From: Baylisascaris procyonis
Taxonomy: Eukaryota; Nematoda; Chromadorea; Rhabditida; Ascarididae
DNA: 64,000 bases
NCBI GenBank assembly: GCA_037389465.1
Contig: JAZARR010000200.1
Span: 4,223,501 to 4,287,500, forward strand
Direction: 5' to 3'
The translations under genes were made by a program, and so were the position numbers. The notes below the pieces were generated by a model. It saw only the letters and a program-made list of their open reading frames with translations, did not search any database and was not told the origin of the DNA. Positions 1 to 12,918 of the stretch are shown piece by piece (the stretch's first letter is position 1; every line of letters starts with the position of its first letter).

Positions 1-368
1 CCGCAACACAGCGATGAAGTTCTGAAAGTTCGAATTCTTCTGTTAGACGAACAATAACCGGAATATAAATTCTTCTCCAGGGACTTCCCATAAACCATTC
101 TGAAACGATATTTTGAAAAAGTTCTCTATCACTGTCCGCGAAGTCAGCACCCTTCCCTCTCATCGCACTCCCCCAGCACCCATTCCTAGTTGAATAAGTT
201 GAATTTCAATGCCTCATGGATGCCATTCAGGGTCAAATCTGTGCATGCTTCAAGCTACCGTAGAGGTCACTCAGCCTTCCTAGACTCAAATTTCACACAA
301 AGGGCGTTGCAGTTCACCTGTTGTTCTATGCCAACCTTCACTCTCTCATGAAAGAAAAAGATGTTTAC

Positions 369-594
369 CATCGGGAACCCAGTCAACGATCAAAATAGCC
401 AAATACGGTAGTGAGAGAACTGCATATACAAAGTCGATTAATGCCAACGATACGAGCAAGATGAGATTGTCGTTTCCTCGTAGTACCTTGCTTGTCACAT
501 AAACTACAAAAACCAGCAAATTGGCGAGCGTTTGCAAGACGCAGATTACGAAAAGAAAAACATCCACTGCTAATGTGACGGTATTTGATACCAT
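369..594 (-). CDS. First exon of a nematode serpentine chemoreceptor (7TM GPCR), partial gene
   Basis: This exon encodes 75 residues plus one base and covers transmembrane segments 1 and 2 of a chemoreceptor. The frame opens at an ATG and reads through a hydrophobic segment, a short loop with LRGNDNLILL, and a second segment containing DFVYAVLSLPYL. It ends at WVPDG, where GATG is followed by the donor GTAAAC. It is a close paralogue of the exon at 18196-18421: both are exactly 226 bases and share start, loop, donor and phase. In the complete paralogue the next exon lies about 1.3 kb further along the transcript, so the rest of this gene should lie beyond the left edge. Srbc-like is my best family guess from the paralogue. 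Whether the copy is functional cannot be judged from one exon. Confidence 0.8.
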
Positions 595-2092
595 CTTTGC
601 AATATTCCCTCATGTCCTTTATGCAATAGTGGAATGTTCACGATGTGGTCACAAGTGAGATGCGTAACAATAAAAACCACCTGCAAACAGTGTATTTCCG
701 AGCGCGCGGTTTACCTAAAATAGTTTCAACTTGCAGATAGTGATGACAACCCTCTCATGAGAGAGGAAAGAACAGCGAATGTTCAATAATTGTCACAGTG
801 ACTGAATGAAGGGTCCGTTCGGACAAAAAAAAAAAAACAGCGTAAGTTGGTCACAACTCGAAATGATGGCTGACGTAATTTTTTAACGTAAATGCTTTAT
901 CCATTGTGGTCTGCTATGCCCATTACAAAGAAAGAGTTTCAACTTCAAGTTTTGAAGGCTTGTAAGAGAGGAGAGAAAGGGCTCGATGGAAGAAGTCTCA
1001 GCTGTGAGAAAACAGGTTTTGCGTGTGGCACCATAAGAAGGCACAAGCTCACGCTACATTCATTATCCCCCAGTGCTTGCATGGAGACAGAATGTTCTTA
1101 GGACCCTGCGCACACCCATTCTCCGTACGCAACCTCAGTTCTGCCTGCTTTTAATGTTCAATTCGATATCGAAGGGATGTCACATTTCGAAAGAACATCC
1201 TTCAAACTGACCATAACATTCGGAAAAGGCGACAAGGAGGCAAAGCATGATGGAAAACGTCAGTTCAGAGAACGTTCCAAGCTCAACGCAAATTGCAGAG
1301 AGTGTATATGAAAGAGTGGTGAAGTTCGCTTGTTCCACAGATGAGTTCATAGACGGTTCTCACTTCACGAACACATTTTAGAACTATTCAATGCTTTCAC
1401 TCTTGGCGGTTTATTAATCCTTTGCTAGTTGCTTGAAGGAAATCCCTTCGACTTAACGAATGAGCATAGAGGTATATAGCCAGAGCAAAAGTCGATCAAG
1501 TAGTTAATGCTAAATAATATGTAGAAAGAGACTAGTAAAACATGCCTTGTCCGGTCGGTGAGAATATTCGAGGGAGGGATTCATAGACGATGGAGAAATT
1601 GCGCTTGAGAAAAGTTTATTTCGGCTACCAATAAATTTCGTTTCTTTAAGTACTTCTTCAGGAGCGCCCACTCCACCCTCCTGACTATAAACTTTTTATG
1701 GAGATACGTAGCTCATCCTAAATGTTTTATGCTTCAGCTAGGATTGTTGCCAAACAGGAATTGGTGGCCAAATGTATTGCTGCAAATGGGAAGTTTGAAA
1801 TAGAATGAAAGGTTTAATGGCAGAACCACCCATAGGGAAAGGCCTCTCATATGGGAAGACATGGCGAACGATCAAGTGGATTGGCAGATGAGATGGGCTG
1901 GCGTGACACACGTCTGTCAGCTTAACTAAACAGTTGCACATGTTACCGAAAAATAGTTAAATATGCTTGCTAAATAGTGCCTTCACAGTTGAATTTGCGG
2001 AAGTGCAGACTCGAATCTCCCACAAAGGATTTGTCTTCAATTGTCTTACCGATAACAAATCACAATCCGACTGGTGCAAATTTGCGCAAACA

Positions 2093-2178
2093 TTTGGTCA
2101 ATTTACCTATGACCAAATTTACCTATTTGGTCAATTTAATAAATACCTATGACCGCTTCGGATTTAATAGGTCAATTT
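2093..2178. repeat. Short direct and inverted repeats (GGTCAATTTA / CCTATGACC)
   Basis: TTTGGTCAATTTA occurs at about 2093 and again at about 2126, and CCTATGACC follows each copy. A further GGTCAATTT occurs near 2171. Because TTTGGTCA and TGACCAAA are reverse complements, the first copy also forms an 8-bp inverted repeat. The block is too short to assign to a transposon family. Confidence 0.6.
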
Positions 2179-5100
2179 GAAAGAGGATATAATTTTATGA
2201 TAGAGATTACTTGTTCCAATTTTTATCATAGGACGCATACATAGAAATTGACTCGACGTTGAGATGAAGATCTGCTATGCGAATGCCGGAAAAACTTTCA
2301 CATTTTATTTCTCAACTCCAATCGAAAAAAAAAAAACGCCTTAGGACAACTGAAACAAAAAGCTGTTGACTCTAAAATCACGCAAACAAAATGCGCGCTA
2401 ATCTTTTGCCCCCCTGAGTGCCTATAGCAACTCATTTATAAACAATTGCGCCCATGTTTAACATGGAAAATATCGTCTCGAATAAAAAGCAGCATTCAGT
2501 AAGCAACCATTTGAGTAATAATGCAATTTTTTTCACTCTATATCAGAATTTTGTAAACACCTTTATTTACTGCTACATGTTGATTCAAGTTTATTCACTC
2601 GTATTTTCAGTGCTTTTATCAGGCAATACACTTTATTCCGAATTCACCATGTCCTTTTAGAAATACCAAATTTCCGACAACTTTTAGTTTGCGCCATGAA
2701 CTATATTAAATCCCTCTTCTCTCAGGCTATGGAATTTAGTAAACAGCACATAGGGAAGCGCTTAATTTCCCTGCACGGCATGCTTTGGAATGTCATGGCC
2801 GCTTTAGCTGTTTTCGATTTGGGGAAAATACCTTTCGCTCCTTCTAAGAAACAATTTTTTCATAGAGAGCAAAGCAGATACATTGGAAAGTTGATGCGAT
2901 TTGTGCCCTTTTATTCATTTCCCTTCCATACCAAACATTACACGAATCTTCAACGGATAGAAAATCTTCCCCAGAAGGGTCAACGTTCGTTTCAGCATTT
3001 GCAGATAACGTATGCTTAACGAATTTTCTGAATTAACAGCTGATAATATAATATTGGCAAAGTCATAGTGATATTTTAATCGGAAAACCTCTTCACATAA
3101 ACGTCCTTCAACGGTACTCGTCCATCCATCCCAATGAAATGCAACAGAACTCTCCTAGCTGTAAATATTTGGGAGCGACTGATTGTCGGCATCTTTCTCC
3201 GAGGCTAATGAATGGAAATTGAGGTTGAAACATGTTATAGCGTAGATTGGACAAATCAAATCTCATGACTCTAGATGATATGTTCCTAAATGCAAAGTAT
3301 TTAGACGACAAACGCATTTACACACATCCACCGACGTCACATGACAACAATGCACATTACGAATGTGAACATAAACACAAGAAAGCAATATCGGTGATGC
3401 GTGTTTTATACGATAAACCAGCTCATCAAATTTTCAACAGGATATTTGTGTTTGCTTGACGTTATGCAATCCAGGAAACATTTCAATAGTTAGATCTGGA
3501 GGGAATTTGAGCGTATCAAAGGTGACTGCTAATTTCAGTGGGCTTCAAAATCGGACGGCAATATTAGTCGTATTGGTATTCCCGGCAATCTACCCACCAA
3601 TAATGAATGATAACCCCAGTTATGTTTCAAGGCAGAAGCCACAGCATCAGCAAAATGCGAACCAAGCAAGCAGTAGAAGTGACTTAATGGAATTGAAAAT
3701 CTTTTCACGATCAAGAGTGAGAGAAGAACGATTGCGATCGTAGAGACAGATTATCGACCATGAAAAGAATGGCAGTGTAAAATGTATTCGGTATTAGATA
3801 AGCAAGTGACAAAACTCCGTCGCATTAGACAAGCGTCCTTGATGGACGTTAACTAGGATTCGCATAGACCTTGGAAGGCACCTAATTTGGAGCGGAGCCG
3901 TTGGTGATTTTATTAGAGAAGAAAAAATAAGTACACTGGTCTGTTAGGGTGGCAACGATTGTAGTATTTAGGCTGATTTCATATTCAAGAACAACTTTCT
4001 ATCGTGCCGATCGTTCCAGCAAGTGTGCGTTATTTCATTACCAAACGGCTCGAAATATTTTTCAGAGAAAAGAGATAATGTGATTTATTGCGTAATAACA
4101 CATGCAGTCATATGGAAAATTGGACATGTTTGCTAAAGACTTTCAGATAAACACTAAAAAGGAAAGGGCTATTTAGCATCAAAGGTTGTTTTTGCGGTAC
4201 ATGGTAACTGCATATTCGAGCGAGAAATGTTACCTCTGAGGCGGAAATGCTGATTTGACAACAATTATAAAAATTGTCAGAAATTTTAAAAAGATTCAGA
4301 GAAAATACGCAAGCAGAAATGACGCAGGTGCTCTCATACAGAACCGAACTTCGACAAGAAAACCAATGAAGGAATGTTTGAGAGTTAACGAATCAGCATT
4401 TGAGCAACGATTGCAGTTGAATTGATGACTAAGTGATATTGCCACTCTTATATGCAACAGTGTATCGGAGGTGCACACAATCGTTACATTCAACGAAATT
4501 TTCAGTAAATAGAGAGGATCTGCATGAATACGGTGGAAGTATTCAAACGAGATTTTTTAAATTAATTTAACAACACAGAGCGCATATGTCGAATGCAAAA
4601 CTTCCTGTAGCAGTGCAAGCCAAATCTTTCCCTACATTGCCCTCTTGGTCTCCGCTGAGCTATGATTACCTTGAAAACAAGAGATTATGGCCTCCATCCA
4701 ACTAAACATACGGAACACTGAAAGCGAAAAGAAAACTCATAAACACTCACATTAGCATTCGAAAACCTAAGCAATGGAATTAATCAGGATAGTTGCATGA
4801 GAATTATTCATATTAAAGCGGCTATGGAGAAAATATCTACCCACGAAGGAAAATCTCATCATTCCATGGAAATGGGAAGCATTTTGATTCTAGAATTTAA
4901 TGAAAAAGATAAATTGGAAGGTCATGAGCAGGCAAAGGGCTCGATAATAACAAGTTGGTATAATTTTCGTGAAATAGGAGGATAAATTCGGTAAATACAG
5001 CGTGGGTGCAAGGGAAGGGCATATTCTAAGGGATCTCAGTGAACTGAGCAACAAATTGCCCAGCGAAAATCGCATGATTATTCCATACATTGTGATGGTG

Positions 5101-5592
5101 CTTTCAACTCTAGAGTCAGAGCAGGCATGTAACCCTCAGACGATGCCTTCCGCAACCATCAGACGAGATCTTCTTGAAATGCCTATGCCGCTGAACAGAT
5201 CTGCGGCAGTGAGGAAAACGAAATTCGGCAGAAATGCAAAACGTCCTTTCATGTTCTAAGTTGTGCAGCTTCTGTAGGTATGACGCCTATGTATGCTTTC
5301 GCCCATGAAAAACAATAGAGTCAGGCATTAATGGAAAAAATTTCAGAAGTCTCAGTGGAGATCTCAATTACTGAATTCATTAAGGGTAATTTGAGAGAAT
5401 AAAACTGTAGCCTTAAAAAAGTTGACCGAAGATAGGTATAGAGACATGGGAATAGATGATTTCCTAGCACTAACGATATCGGTCCAAAGGATAGGTGGTG
5501 CACTTCGTTGAAAATAGTTGCCACGATCTTCGAAACCCGGCACAACTAGCAACCGCGTTCCTTGATGAAGCAATTAAAAAACGGCGCTTATG

Positions 5593-5628
5593 CAATTAAC
5601 TGCTATTTGAAAGCTTAGCAGTTAATTG
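5593..5628. repeat. Perfect 13-bp inverted repeat (hairpin)
   Basis: The left arm CAATTAACTGCTA (5593-5605) and right arm TAGCAGTTAATTG (5616-5628) are perfect reverse complements separated by 10 bases. No coding sequence surrounds it. It could be a short palindromic element or part of a larger decayed transposon. I see no U-tract that would suggest a terminator. Confidence 0.8.
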
Positions 5629-6040
5629 TTATGTGAGGTGAAAGTGCTACAGTGTTCGTTTTGCGTTGAGAAATCTTGATGAAAATTTCAAAGTATCCGT
5701 CTCTACTAAACCAATTAGGGCATCTAGATTGGCTTTTGTAGTGCGAAAAGGTCACAAGCAGGCAGGTTTAGTTGCGTTTCGTATGTAACCAAGCGTGAAT
5801 AGATCACTTAATTTTCACTGCTGTTAAATTTGAGTTTTTTGAATAGAAGTTGGTTGATAGAGACGCGCATTTATTTATAAAAGAATAAATTGACGTCGTT
5901 ATGACGCAAATAATGAAAAAACTCAAAGATGTTTATTGCCCATCCAAGAAACAAGAAATTAACTCATGCAAAACACACTAAGTCTAAGTAAAACTGTTCC
6001 GGTGCAGAAGCTGACTTCAATGCTTCGTGCGCAGTAAATA

Positions 6041-6078
6041 TAAATAAATGAATGATTGAATAAATAAATAAATAAATT
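6041..6078. repeat. TAAA/ATGA-rich simple repeat
   Basis: This is a run of TAAA tetranucleotides with ATGA and TTGA interruptions. It lies just before the (AT)n array at 6086. Confidence 0.8.
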
Positions 6079-6080
6079 CA

Positions 6081-6085
<5 letters not shown>

Positions 6086-6124
<39 letters not shown>
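6086..6124. repeat. (AT)n microsatellite
   Basis: An uninterrupted alternating AT run of about 39 bases, flanked on both sides by the palindromic CATGTACATA / TATACATGAG context. Confidence 0.97.
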
Positions 6125-6127
<3 letters not shown>

Positions 6128-8555
6128 GAGATATGTGCAAATATGATAAATAAAGAAATTACATATAAATGTCATGTGCATAAAAACTGTATAAATGAAT
6201 GATTAAGTAGATAAATATGTGCAAAGCAACCGTTGTACGATATTCCTCTGCCAAGTTCAAGTAAGCTGCTTAATTCCCAAACAAAATGAACCTTTAAAAG
6301 TCCATTTGCCCATTAGGGATGCAGATCACTTTTTCTGCAACTCTCTCAATAATAATGATATTCCAAAAAATCGTATGACATCCGTTCAAGGAATGCGATC
6401 AAAAATTTCTTAAGCAGCCGTAATGAATTAAATATATTTTTTGTGTGTGGATAAAGCTGTGGATAAAGAGGGGGGAATTCTCCGAAACTATAAATGAGTG
6501 GTTGGAAATCAGAACTCTTTTCAGATAACGACTTCTCCAATCCGCTTCCCTTTATATACCTCCTTTTTTCTCTTTACGTTCATTTCCTATGAGTTAGGCT
6601 TCACTGAACAAACCATCAGTTATCTTCCTTTCAGAAATGAAGATGAAAAACACGTTATAAAGATTATAAACGACGATAGATGGAATATGGAAACGAATGA
6701 CAGGAGACACATAAGGATAGGAGCAATCCACTAAAATTTTTTGTCCGCTAGAAGGAAGGCGCTTATGTAAAAGGTGGAACTTTGCGCCGATTTCTTCACA
6801 GATTACATTGCTTCATGTTGAAACCGAAGAATAAAAAAGTCATCTGAAAGAATTTCATTTTGCTCTCTATATAAAAACCTTAACAACTATACTAAAAATG
6901 TGAATTCACGCAATCGAATACGCATAGAAGAATGGCTGTATTGAATGACTCTTTTGACGACAATCGCTTTTGCGAATGACATGAACTTTTTCAACTGTTC
7001 CTAAAGCAAATTCTGGAACAGCGAGGTTGATTGACCACAAAGAGTATCAAGAAGTGTGCATAAGCAATCTTTGAGCGTAAAAATCATGAAAAGTTCGGAC
7101 ACTGACTCGATCATATGGTTTCATACTGCAGAGCGCATTGGCAACTCGGAAATTTCAGTTGTTCTCGCCTAGCTTGTGTTCACTTACGAGAGTGTACTCA
7201 TAGCATGGCCAATGAACGCTTAAAATTCGCGAACGATTTCGTGGGCGTTCGGAATGATGGTATCACAAAAACGGAGAACTATTGAGCCTATAACCTTGCA
7301 AGTAAGGAGCATTCGGTTTCTTTTGCACGCATATCGGTACTTATGTGACGTCAATTTACGTCATCATCAGACATAATGTCGTCTATTTTCGTTACGAGGG
7401 CATCTTAAATTGTCATTTACAGTGACAAAGAATTTATTTACGTCATAGTTACGATAATTCGGTGACGCTGATTTATATGTTTCCATGCTTTTGCCTATAA
7501 TCGTTACTTTTCAACGAACGACTAAAAGAATTTTCGCTTGTTTATGCGGAATCATTGCGAAAAACACTACTAGGGGACGGCTGGCCCTCGAATCTATCGA
7601 TGTATATGTATTTCCCTTCACATCTTCATATATGCTTGTTTTTTTTTTTGTATTTGTTTACTTGTTTATTCACTTATTCATTCTCTCACTCACTCAGCAT
7701 CATCTGCAAGGAATATATATACATCAAGTATATGTGAGGGGCACAAGAAAGATGAAGAGCGGCAATAAACGAGAAGAAAAAAGAACGCACCACCAATCGG
7801 TAGGAGCACACCCCGCAGGAGGAAATTTATGCCCCGATATATATAAATAGGGTGAAAACCGACTATAAGAAATATGTAAGCAAGAGGGAAACCTTGAACT
7901 GAACATTTGTAAAAGCATGCAGAAGACGATGATGCAGGCATACCATGAAACTTTCAGTGCCGTCTGTTTTCATGATATCTTCCAGAATAACCCTTCATAT
8001 GTGCACAACATGATTATCGAAGCTGTTGAGAACGTTATCTTCTACTAGGAGTTTCCCGGTCACATGTCCAACTCAAGCATGTTCAGCGACCTTCTTCAGG
8101 ACTTTTGAAAAAGTGATGTCAGGAACATCACGTGATTGCCATAAAATTAAGGATCAAATCCAATTTAGGAGTGCAATACTAAAATAACTCAAAATAAACG
8201 ATTTTCAGCTGAGCGAAGCAATTACGCTGACCAGCTAGTGATAGGTTTCAGCGAAAGCAGTTGTGGTGAAACCACTTTTGTCATCCTCAACAGCTATGGC
8301 ATTAGAAAAGAAATAAGAAGATCACATTGGAGCGCAATATTCGAGAACGGACCGACCGATCGTCAGCACTAACATATCAATGCCGTAATGAAATGAGAAC
8401 GAATTTGCATTTTCCTGGAATAGTGCATGATCCAATAAGAACTCGAAATAATTACTTGAAACATTTAAATTACCCAGATCGCATACACCATCAGATGTAA
8501 CACGAATAGCCTCACTGCCAGAGTAAAACCAGTGAACACCATCAGATAAAATCGT

Positions 8556-8597
8556 TTTGTTCTACACTTCACGTTCGCAGTTGATATGTAGAACAAA
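8556..8597. repeat. Perfect 11-bp inverted repeat
   Basis: TTTGTTCTACA (8556-8566) and TGTAGAACAAA (8587-8597) are perfect reverse complements around a 20-base loop. The element is isolated in intergenic sequence. Confidence 0.75.
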
Positions 8598-11434
8598 GTA
8601 TGTCTATCAGGAGAAATTTTAAATTGCTATAAATTCGATTACTTTTCTAGAGGGTCAACATCTTCTTGAACGAAGTGAAAAGCATGGGTAGGATCTTTGA
8701 ATAGCCGTTTAGTTTCAATTGCCCTGAATTATCCCAATACCACTCCATACGCTATTCCGAACATAAATCTTTTCTGCACAGAAGTCGCAGAAGTGGTGGT
8801 GGTAGAACTTGGCACAGAAAGTGTGTCATGCATATAAAGTGAATTTCGGAGATTGGCAATAATCATGACGATTTGATGCTGCGATATTAGCGCTTAAGAC
8901 TGAGCCAAAATTTGTACACCTATCATTTCTTCAATAATTTGCGATGTGAAAGAATTTTCAGCAAAGAGTATCTGCGCATTTCCGATTATGACAAAAGAAA
9001 ATGACCGTTTGCTTTTGTGATTCTCCAAAGCCGATGTGAACAATTGGTTTGCTTGACAAAATTCTTAGAGACATTTATCGCGTTTAGCTGCTGACTTATC
9101 ACTTCAATTTTCATTTCTAAGCAACTACTTGAGTTTACTATCTATAAGCCAATCATTGAGTGTATCGCCTGAAGGAACTCTCGATTACTTTGTGCCTATG
9201 CAATGTAATTAATAAAAAGCAGCTATGTGTGCTATTTATAGATGCTTACAAATGTTGTTAATGAGGTTTTATTCTAGATGCTGCATAAATTGGGGTTGAC
9301 AGAAAAGTTTATGGGAAATGCAACTAGAACGAAACAATTTTTTCCCCAAAAAAATTCTAGCAATCCCGAAATTTTCTCTTGTTTGGGGCAATCTTCTAAA
9401 CGAAACTTATAGGTGGCACACGTGGAAAGCCACAGAAAGTGCAAGAAACTTTCCTTCACCAATGATTACGAAAGTTGCGGCCTTGACAACTCGTTACTTA
9501 TGTTCTGTCGCACTCTTGGCACACAAATCACCACGGCGGCAAGAGCAGCTTTTCCACGGAACGAACGGAAACACTATTGTTGATCTCCAGAAATCTTTTG
9601 ATCTGTTGGAAGACAGCCACGAGCTCACAGGCACGGAATCAACAGAACAACGTCGCATACTTCATTTGCTGCGTTTTCTGGCCACCGTTTTATGCCTAGT
9701 AAAGAGCCAAGGGAAATGCTTTATTTTGCAAAGTTGGCATGTCCAAATGTGATTGAAGAATAACGTGTTATACTTGCGTTCCGATCTCGCATTCCGATCT
9801 CGCACTAATTTGCTGCTTAATGGTCCTCAAATGGTTTTAGCGTACCATTTCTTCTTGTTGTCCTCAAGGAATTTTCCAGTGTGAAACACTCATTTATGAG
9901 CGCAGCGGTGCCGGAAGCATCAATTCGGGGACAAGGCAAGAACGGAGAATTTTGACTTGTATATTTTGTTTACTTCTCTTCTCGAAGCGACGCAATTTCA
10001 ATGGCTTGTTAGTAACAGCTGCAACCGTCTCGTAGAGTATGTCAATTTTTATTCAGGTGCACGTCTATCAGTTTTTTGTTTAATCGTTCATTACCTTATA
10101 TGCTAGAAGAAAATTTCTTTTTCATTCTTTTTCACCCTCCATCAACGAGAATGTTGAATCTGACCTCTATAGCCAGCCAACTGCACCGAACGCATAGAAC
10201 GCATATGTGTAGGTGACCATGTCCATCTGCGTATACCCGGGTACATATGCCCGCATCTCTGTAGAGGTACCTTTTTGTATACGAATTGCTCCAGGCAAAC
10301 ACTAAGCAGTGCTGTTCGACAAATGCCAGTAGGATCCACCCAAAAGTTGTTTACGACGACAGGGAAACGCATAAACAACGATGAGTTAAGAAGGCAGAAA
10401 GATGGCTTGAACAGAAGACTGTGCATCAGGAAACGTTTTTCGGCTGCTTCCGCAATCGTCGTGTGAATGAATACCACTGTGCTGATAGAAAATCGAACGT
10501 TACAACCACTAAACTGCTGCCGTGCAATTGAGCGATCCACGAATGAAATAATATGAGTATTAGCTAAAGCGTCAACAATTTCCTACTCGAAGACTTACCA
10601 AGAAATCCACTGTTTTTGCGGGCGTAACGTTGTTGCTACCGAAAGAGAGGGTGAACCGCAGAAAAAGGCATTCACGGAGCATACTAACTAACCAGCGAGG
10701 TGGAGGGGGAGATGATGATTTCAACACCTTCGGCGCATGCTCCCATCATCGGCGCAATATTGCATGCTTTTTACCTAGGGAGATATTACAAGCGAATTGT
10801 TCTGCCACATGTCCTCGAACATCTTTAGCGCAAATCGTTCAATAGATATTCCGCTGAAGTCAAGCCAGATCGGCTGGAGAGTTCACTCGAACCAACTATT
10901 GCACAAATAATTAGAAATGGCGTTCATTCATTGATTTCAACGAAGCGCCACTCACTATTGAACATCATAGTCTGACATATCACAAAAGCTCAGTGTTGAA
11001 ACTGATCTAATAGCCGCAGAAGCCGCTTTGCAAATTCTTTTGAAGACTACACGTTTTCTTCGGTCTCATGTCCTTCATTTTTATAGGAATTCAGTCTCTT
11101 GTTGTTCCACACTACATTCCAGTCAAGATTGCCGCTTTGCTTGTTGGAATATGATCCCTCGTACTAAAGCCGACCTTAATTTAATCCAATAATTCAGCAC
11201 GATCAGATTTCCGTTTGATTGCTCAGCTTGCAGACGTCAAACTAACGAAATGTATTCCATACTTGAGATTCTATCACGTTTTTCACTTTCTAATGAAGAA
11301 ATTGAGATGAGAATGATCGTAGACAGAAACGACGATATTATGCAGTAATCAAAGATGTCACTGAATGCCACAGTAAATGGCTACTTATCGTCGTAGTCAA
11401 AGCTCCTTTACATTAAGAAAAACATATGCATATG

Positions 11435-11492
<58 letters not shown>
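11435..11492. repeat. (AT)n microsatellite
   Basis: An alternating AT run of about 58 bases. It gives rise to artificial Tyr-Ile open frames on both strands. Confidence 0.97.
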
Positions 11493-11495
<3 letters not shown>

Positions 11496-12720
11496 TTCCA
11501 GAATGAGGAAGAGGCAGAAGACTGCTCAAGAGTGTATCGCGCAGCCGAGTCTGCGAAATTTCGAGGCAAACATGGATACGAGCAACGACGTGCAGTGATA
11601 GTCGTAGTGATGTCGAAAATGCTCTTGTTCCTGATGTGCAGTGCATGCTGATCACATTATAAAAAATTAAATTCAGCAATTATTTAGGGTTCCGTATATC
11701 TGGATTATTGGGGTAACTGGTATAAGATGAACAAACATTTCCGGTTCGGTGATCCCGGACATCTCACGTGAAACGGTGGCTACATCATCATCTTTTTGGA
11801 AGATTTTCGAATGACAAGCATTTGCAGAACATTTTTAAACTCAGTAAAAACAGTTTACGATTTCCTCTCTTTTATCGACCCGTCAGGGTTGTGCATTCGT
11901 CCAACGTGGCTTGAAAACATCGTTTTTCACGGTCATCTGAAGAAAAATTCAGCTTGTAGATGAATCGTTAGTGCATATAGAAGATACTGTGCAGAAACAC
12001 GACAGCATCATACCATGAAATAGCGACCGTTTCAAGGCAATGAATTTCGCATTTACTCGAAAATTCTGGATATAAAAGTAACGGCAACAATTGAAGACAA
12101 TCGACAGGCATATCTAAGATACAGGTAAGTAGCGAAGAAACTTGTTGAACTATTCAACTGTTACATAAGAAGAGCTTCATATTCCATACATTCAATCGTG
12201 CGATAAAGATCACAGTTACGAGGCACCGGCAGGTTCAATGAATCTGCACGCTGTGCATTGCGGTTGGCTTCCACCTGCAATCAGAAGTACCATGGAAATA
12301 TCACAGGTTGCAATTATAAAGAATTTGATTTTCTAGAGATCAGAGTACCAAATCCACCTTGTCTCGGACCTAATAGAGATCGTCCTCAAAAACAATAATC
12401 CTCTAGTTACTTTATAGGATTCATGATCCTCGCTAGTGCGAACAGGAAATAACAATCGAAATGATGTGATGGAAAATGCAAGGTCAGCAAGAAAAATTAG
12501 CGTAAGTTATGAGCACGTATGCCTATTAGCTGTAGTCTTCAATTACTTTTCAATGAAATTTTTTTCCTGTAGCAGAAAAAGCTTCAAACGGAGAACAATA
12601 AACGAGAGCGAAAGTTGAATTTTTTCAATAAAACGAACAGACACCTCTTTCTGAGGTTTTTCATCGACTCTCAACATATTCAACAATTGAAGCTGAAATG
12701 AATGAAGCAGAAAATATCTG

Positions 12721-12918
12721 CTATATACCTCTTGTGAATCCCATCGATTGTGGTCCCACTCTTTGAACGGATATGTTTGTTGAAGTAGACATTTTGCAGC
12801 CGAATATTTGCAGTATATGGCAACGAATCCCTCGATGTGCCATACCAAAAACAAAAGCATGTGAAACACCACTGATTGAAGCACAAACACCAATAAAAAA
12901 ACCAATATCGTTGAGAAT
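12721..12918 (-). CDS. Chemoreceptor exon 6 (TM7 and C-terminus)
   Basis: After the acceptor GGCTTTCAG the frame reads ILNDIGFFIGVCASISG, then VSHAFVFGMAHRGIR, then a 34-residue tail ending at TAG (12723-12721). A GTATAT just before the stop could act as a donor, so the very C-terminus is less certain than TM7. Confidence 0.8.
   Translation of the reverse strand: MLNDIGFFIGVCASISGVSHAFVFGMAHRGIRCHILQIFGCKMSTSTNISVQRVGPQSMGFTRGI

Larger units (their letters stand above)
595..12720. other. Intergenic region between two chemoreceptor paralogues
   Basis: I find no supported gene in these 12 kb. The open frames are short, lack convincing splice sites and match no family I recognise. The stretch holds an (AT)n array near 6.1 kb and another near 11.45 kb, a TAAA-rich run, two perfect hairpins (5593-5628 and 8556-8597) and a short block of repeated GGTCAATTTA and CCTATGACC motifs near 2.1 kb. 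Promoter and 5' sequences of the partial gene at 369-594 should lie at its left side, and the 3' untranslated region of the gene ending at 12721 at its right side. Confidence 0.6.

Noticed and set aside
7485..7850. A 121-codon plus-strand frame with a hydrophobic middle
   Set aside because: The hydrophobic part is a T-rich low-complexity tract; there is no splice or family support.
9318..9752. A 144-codon plus-strand frame
   Set aside because: No motif, signal or splice support, and the length is within chance for a window of this size.
10142..10540. A 132-codon minus-strand frame
   Set aside because: It overlaps another frame on the opposite strand and has no recognisable domain.
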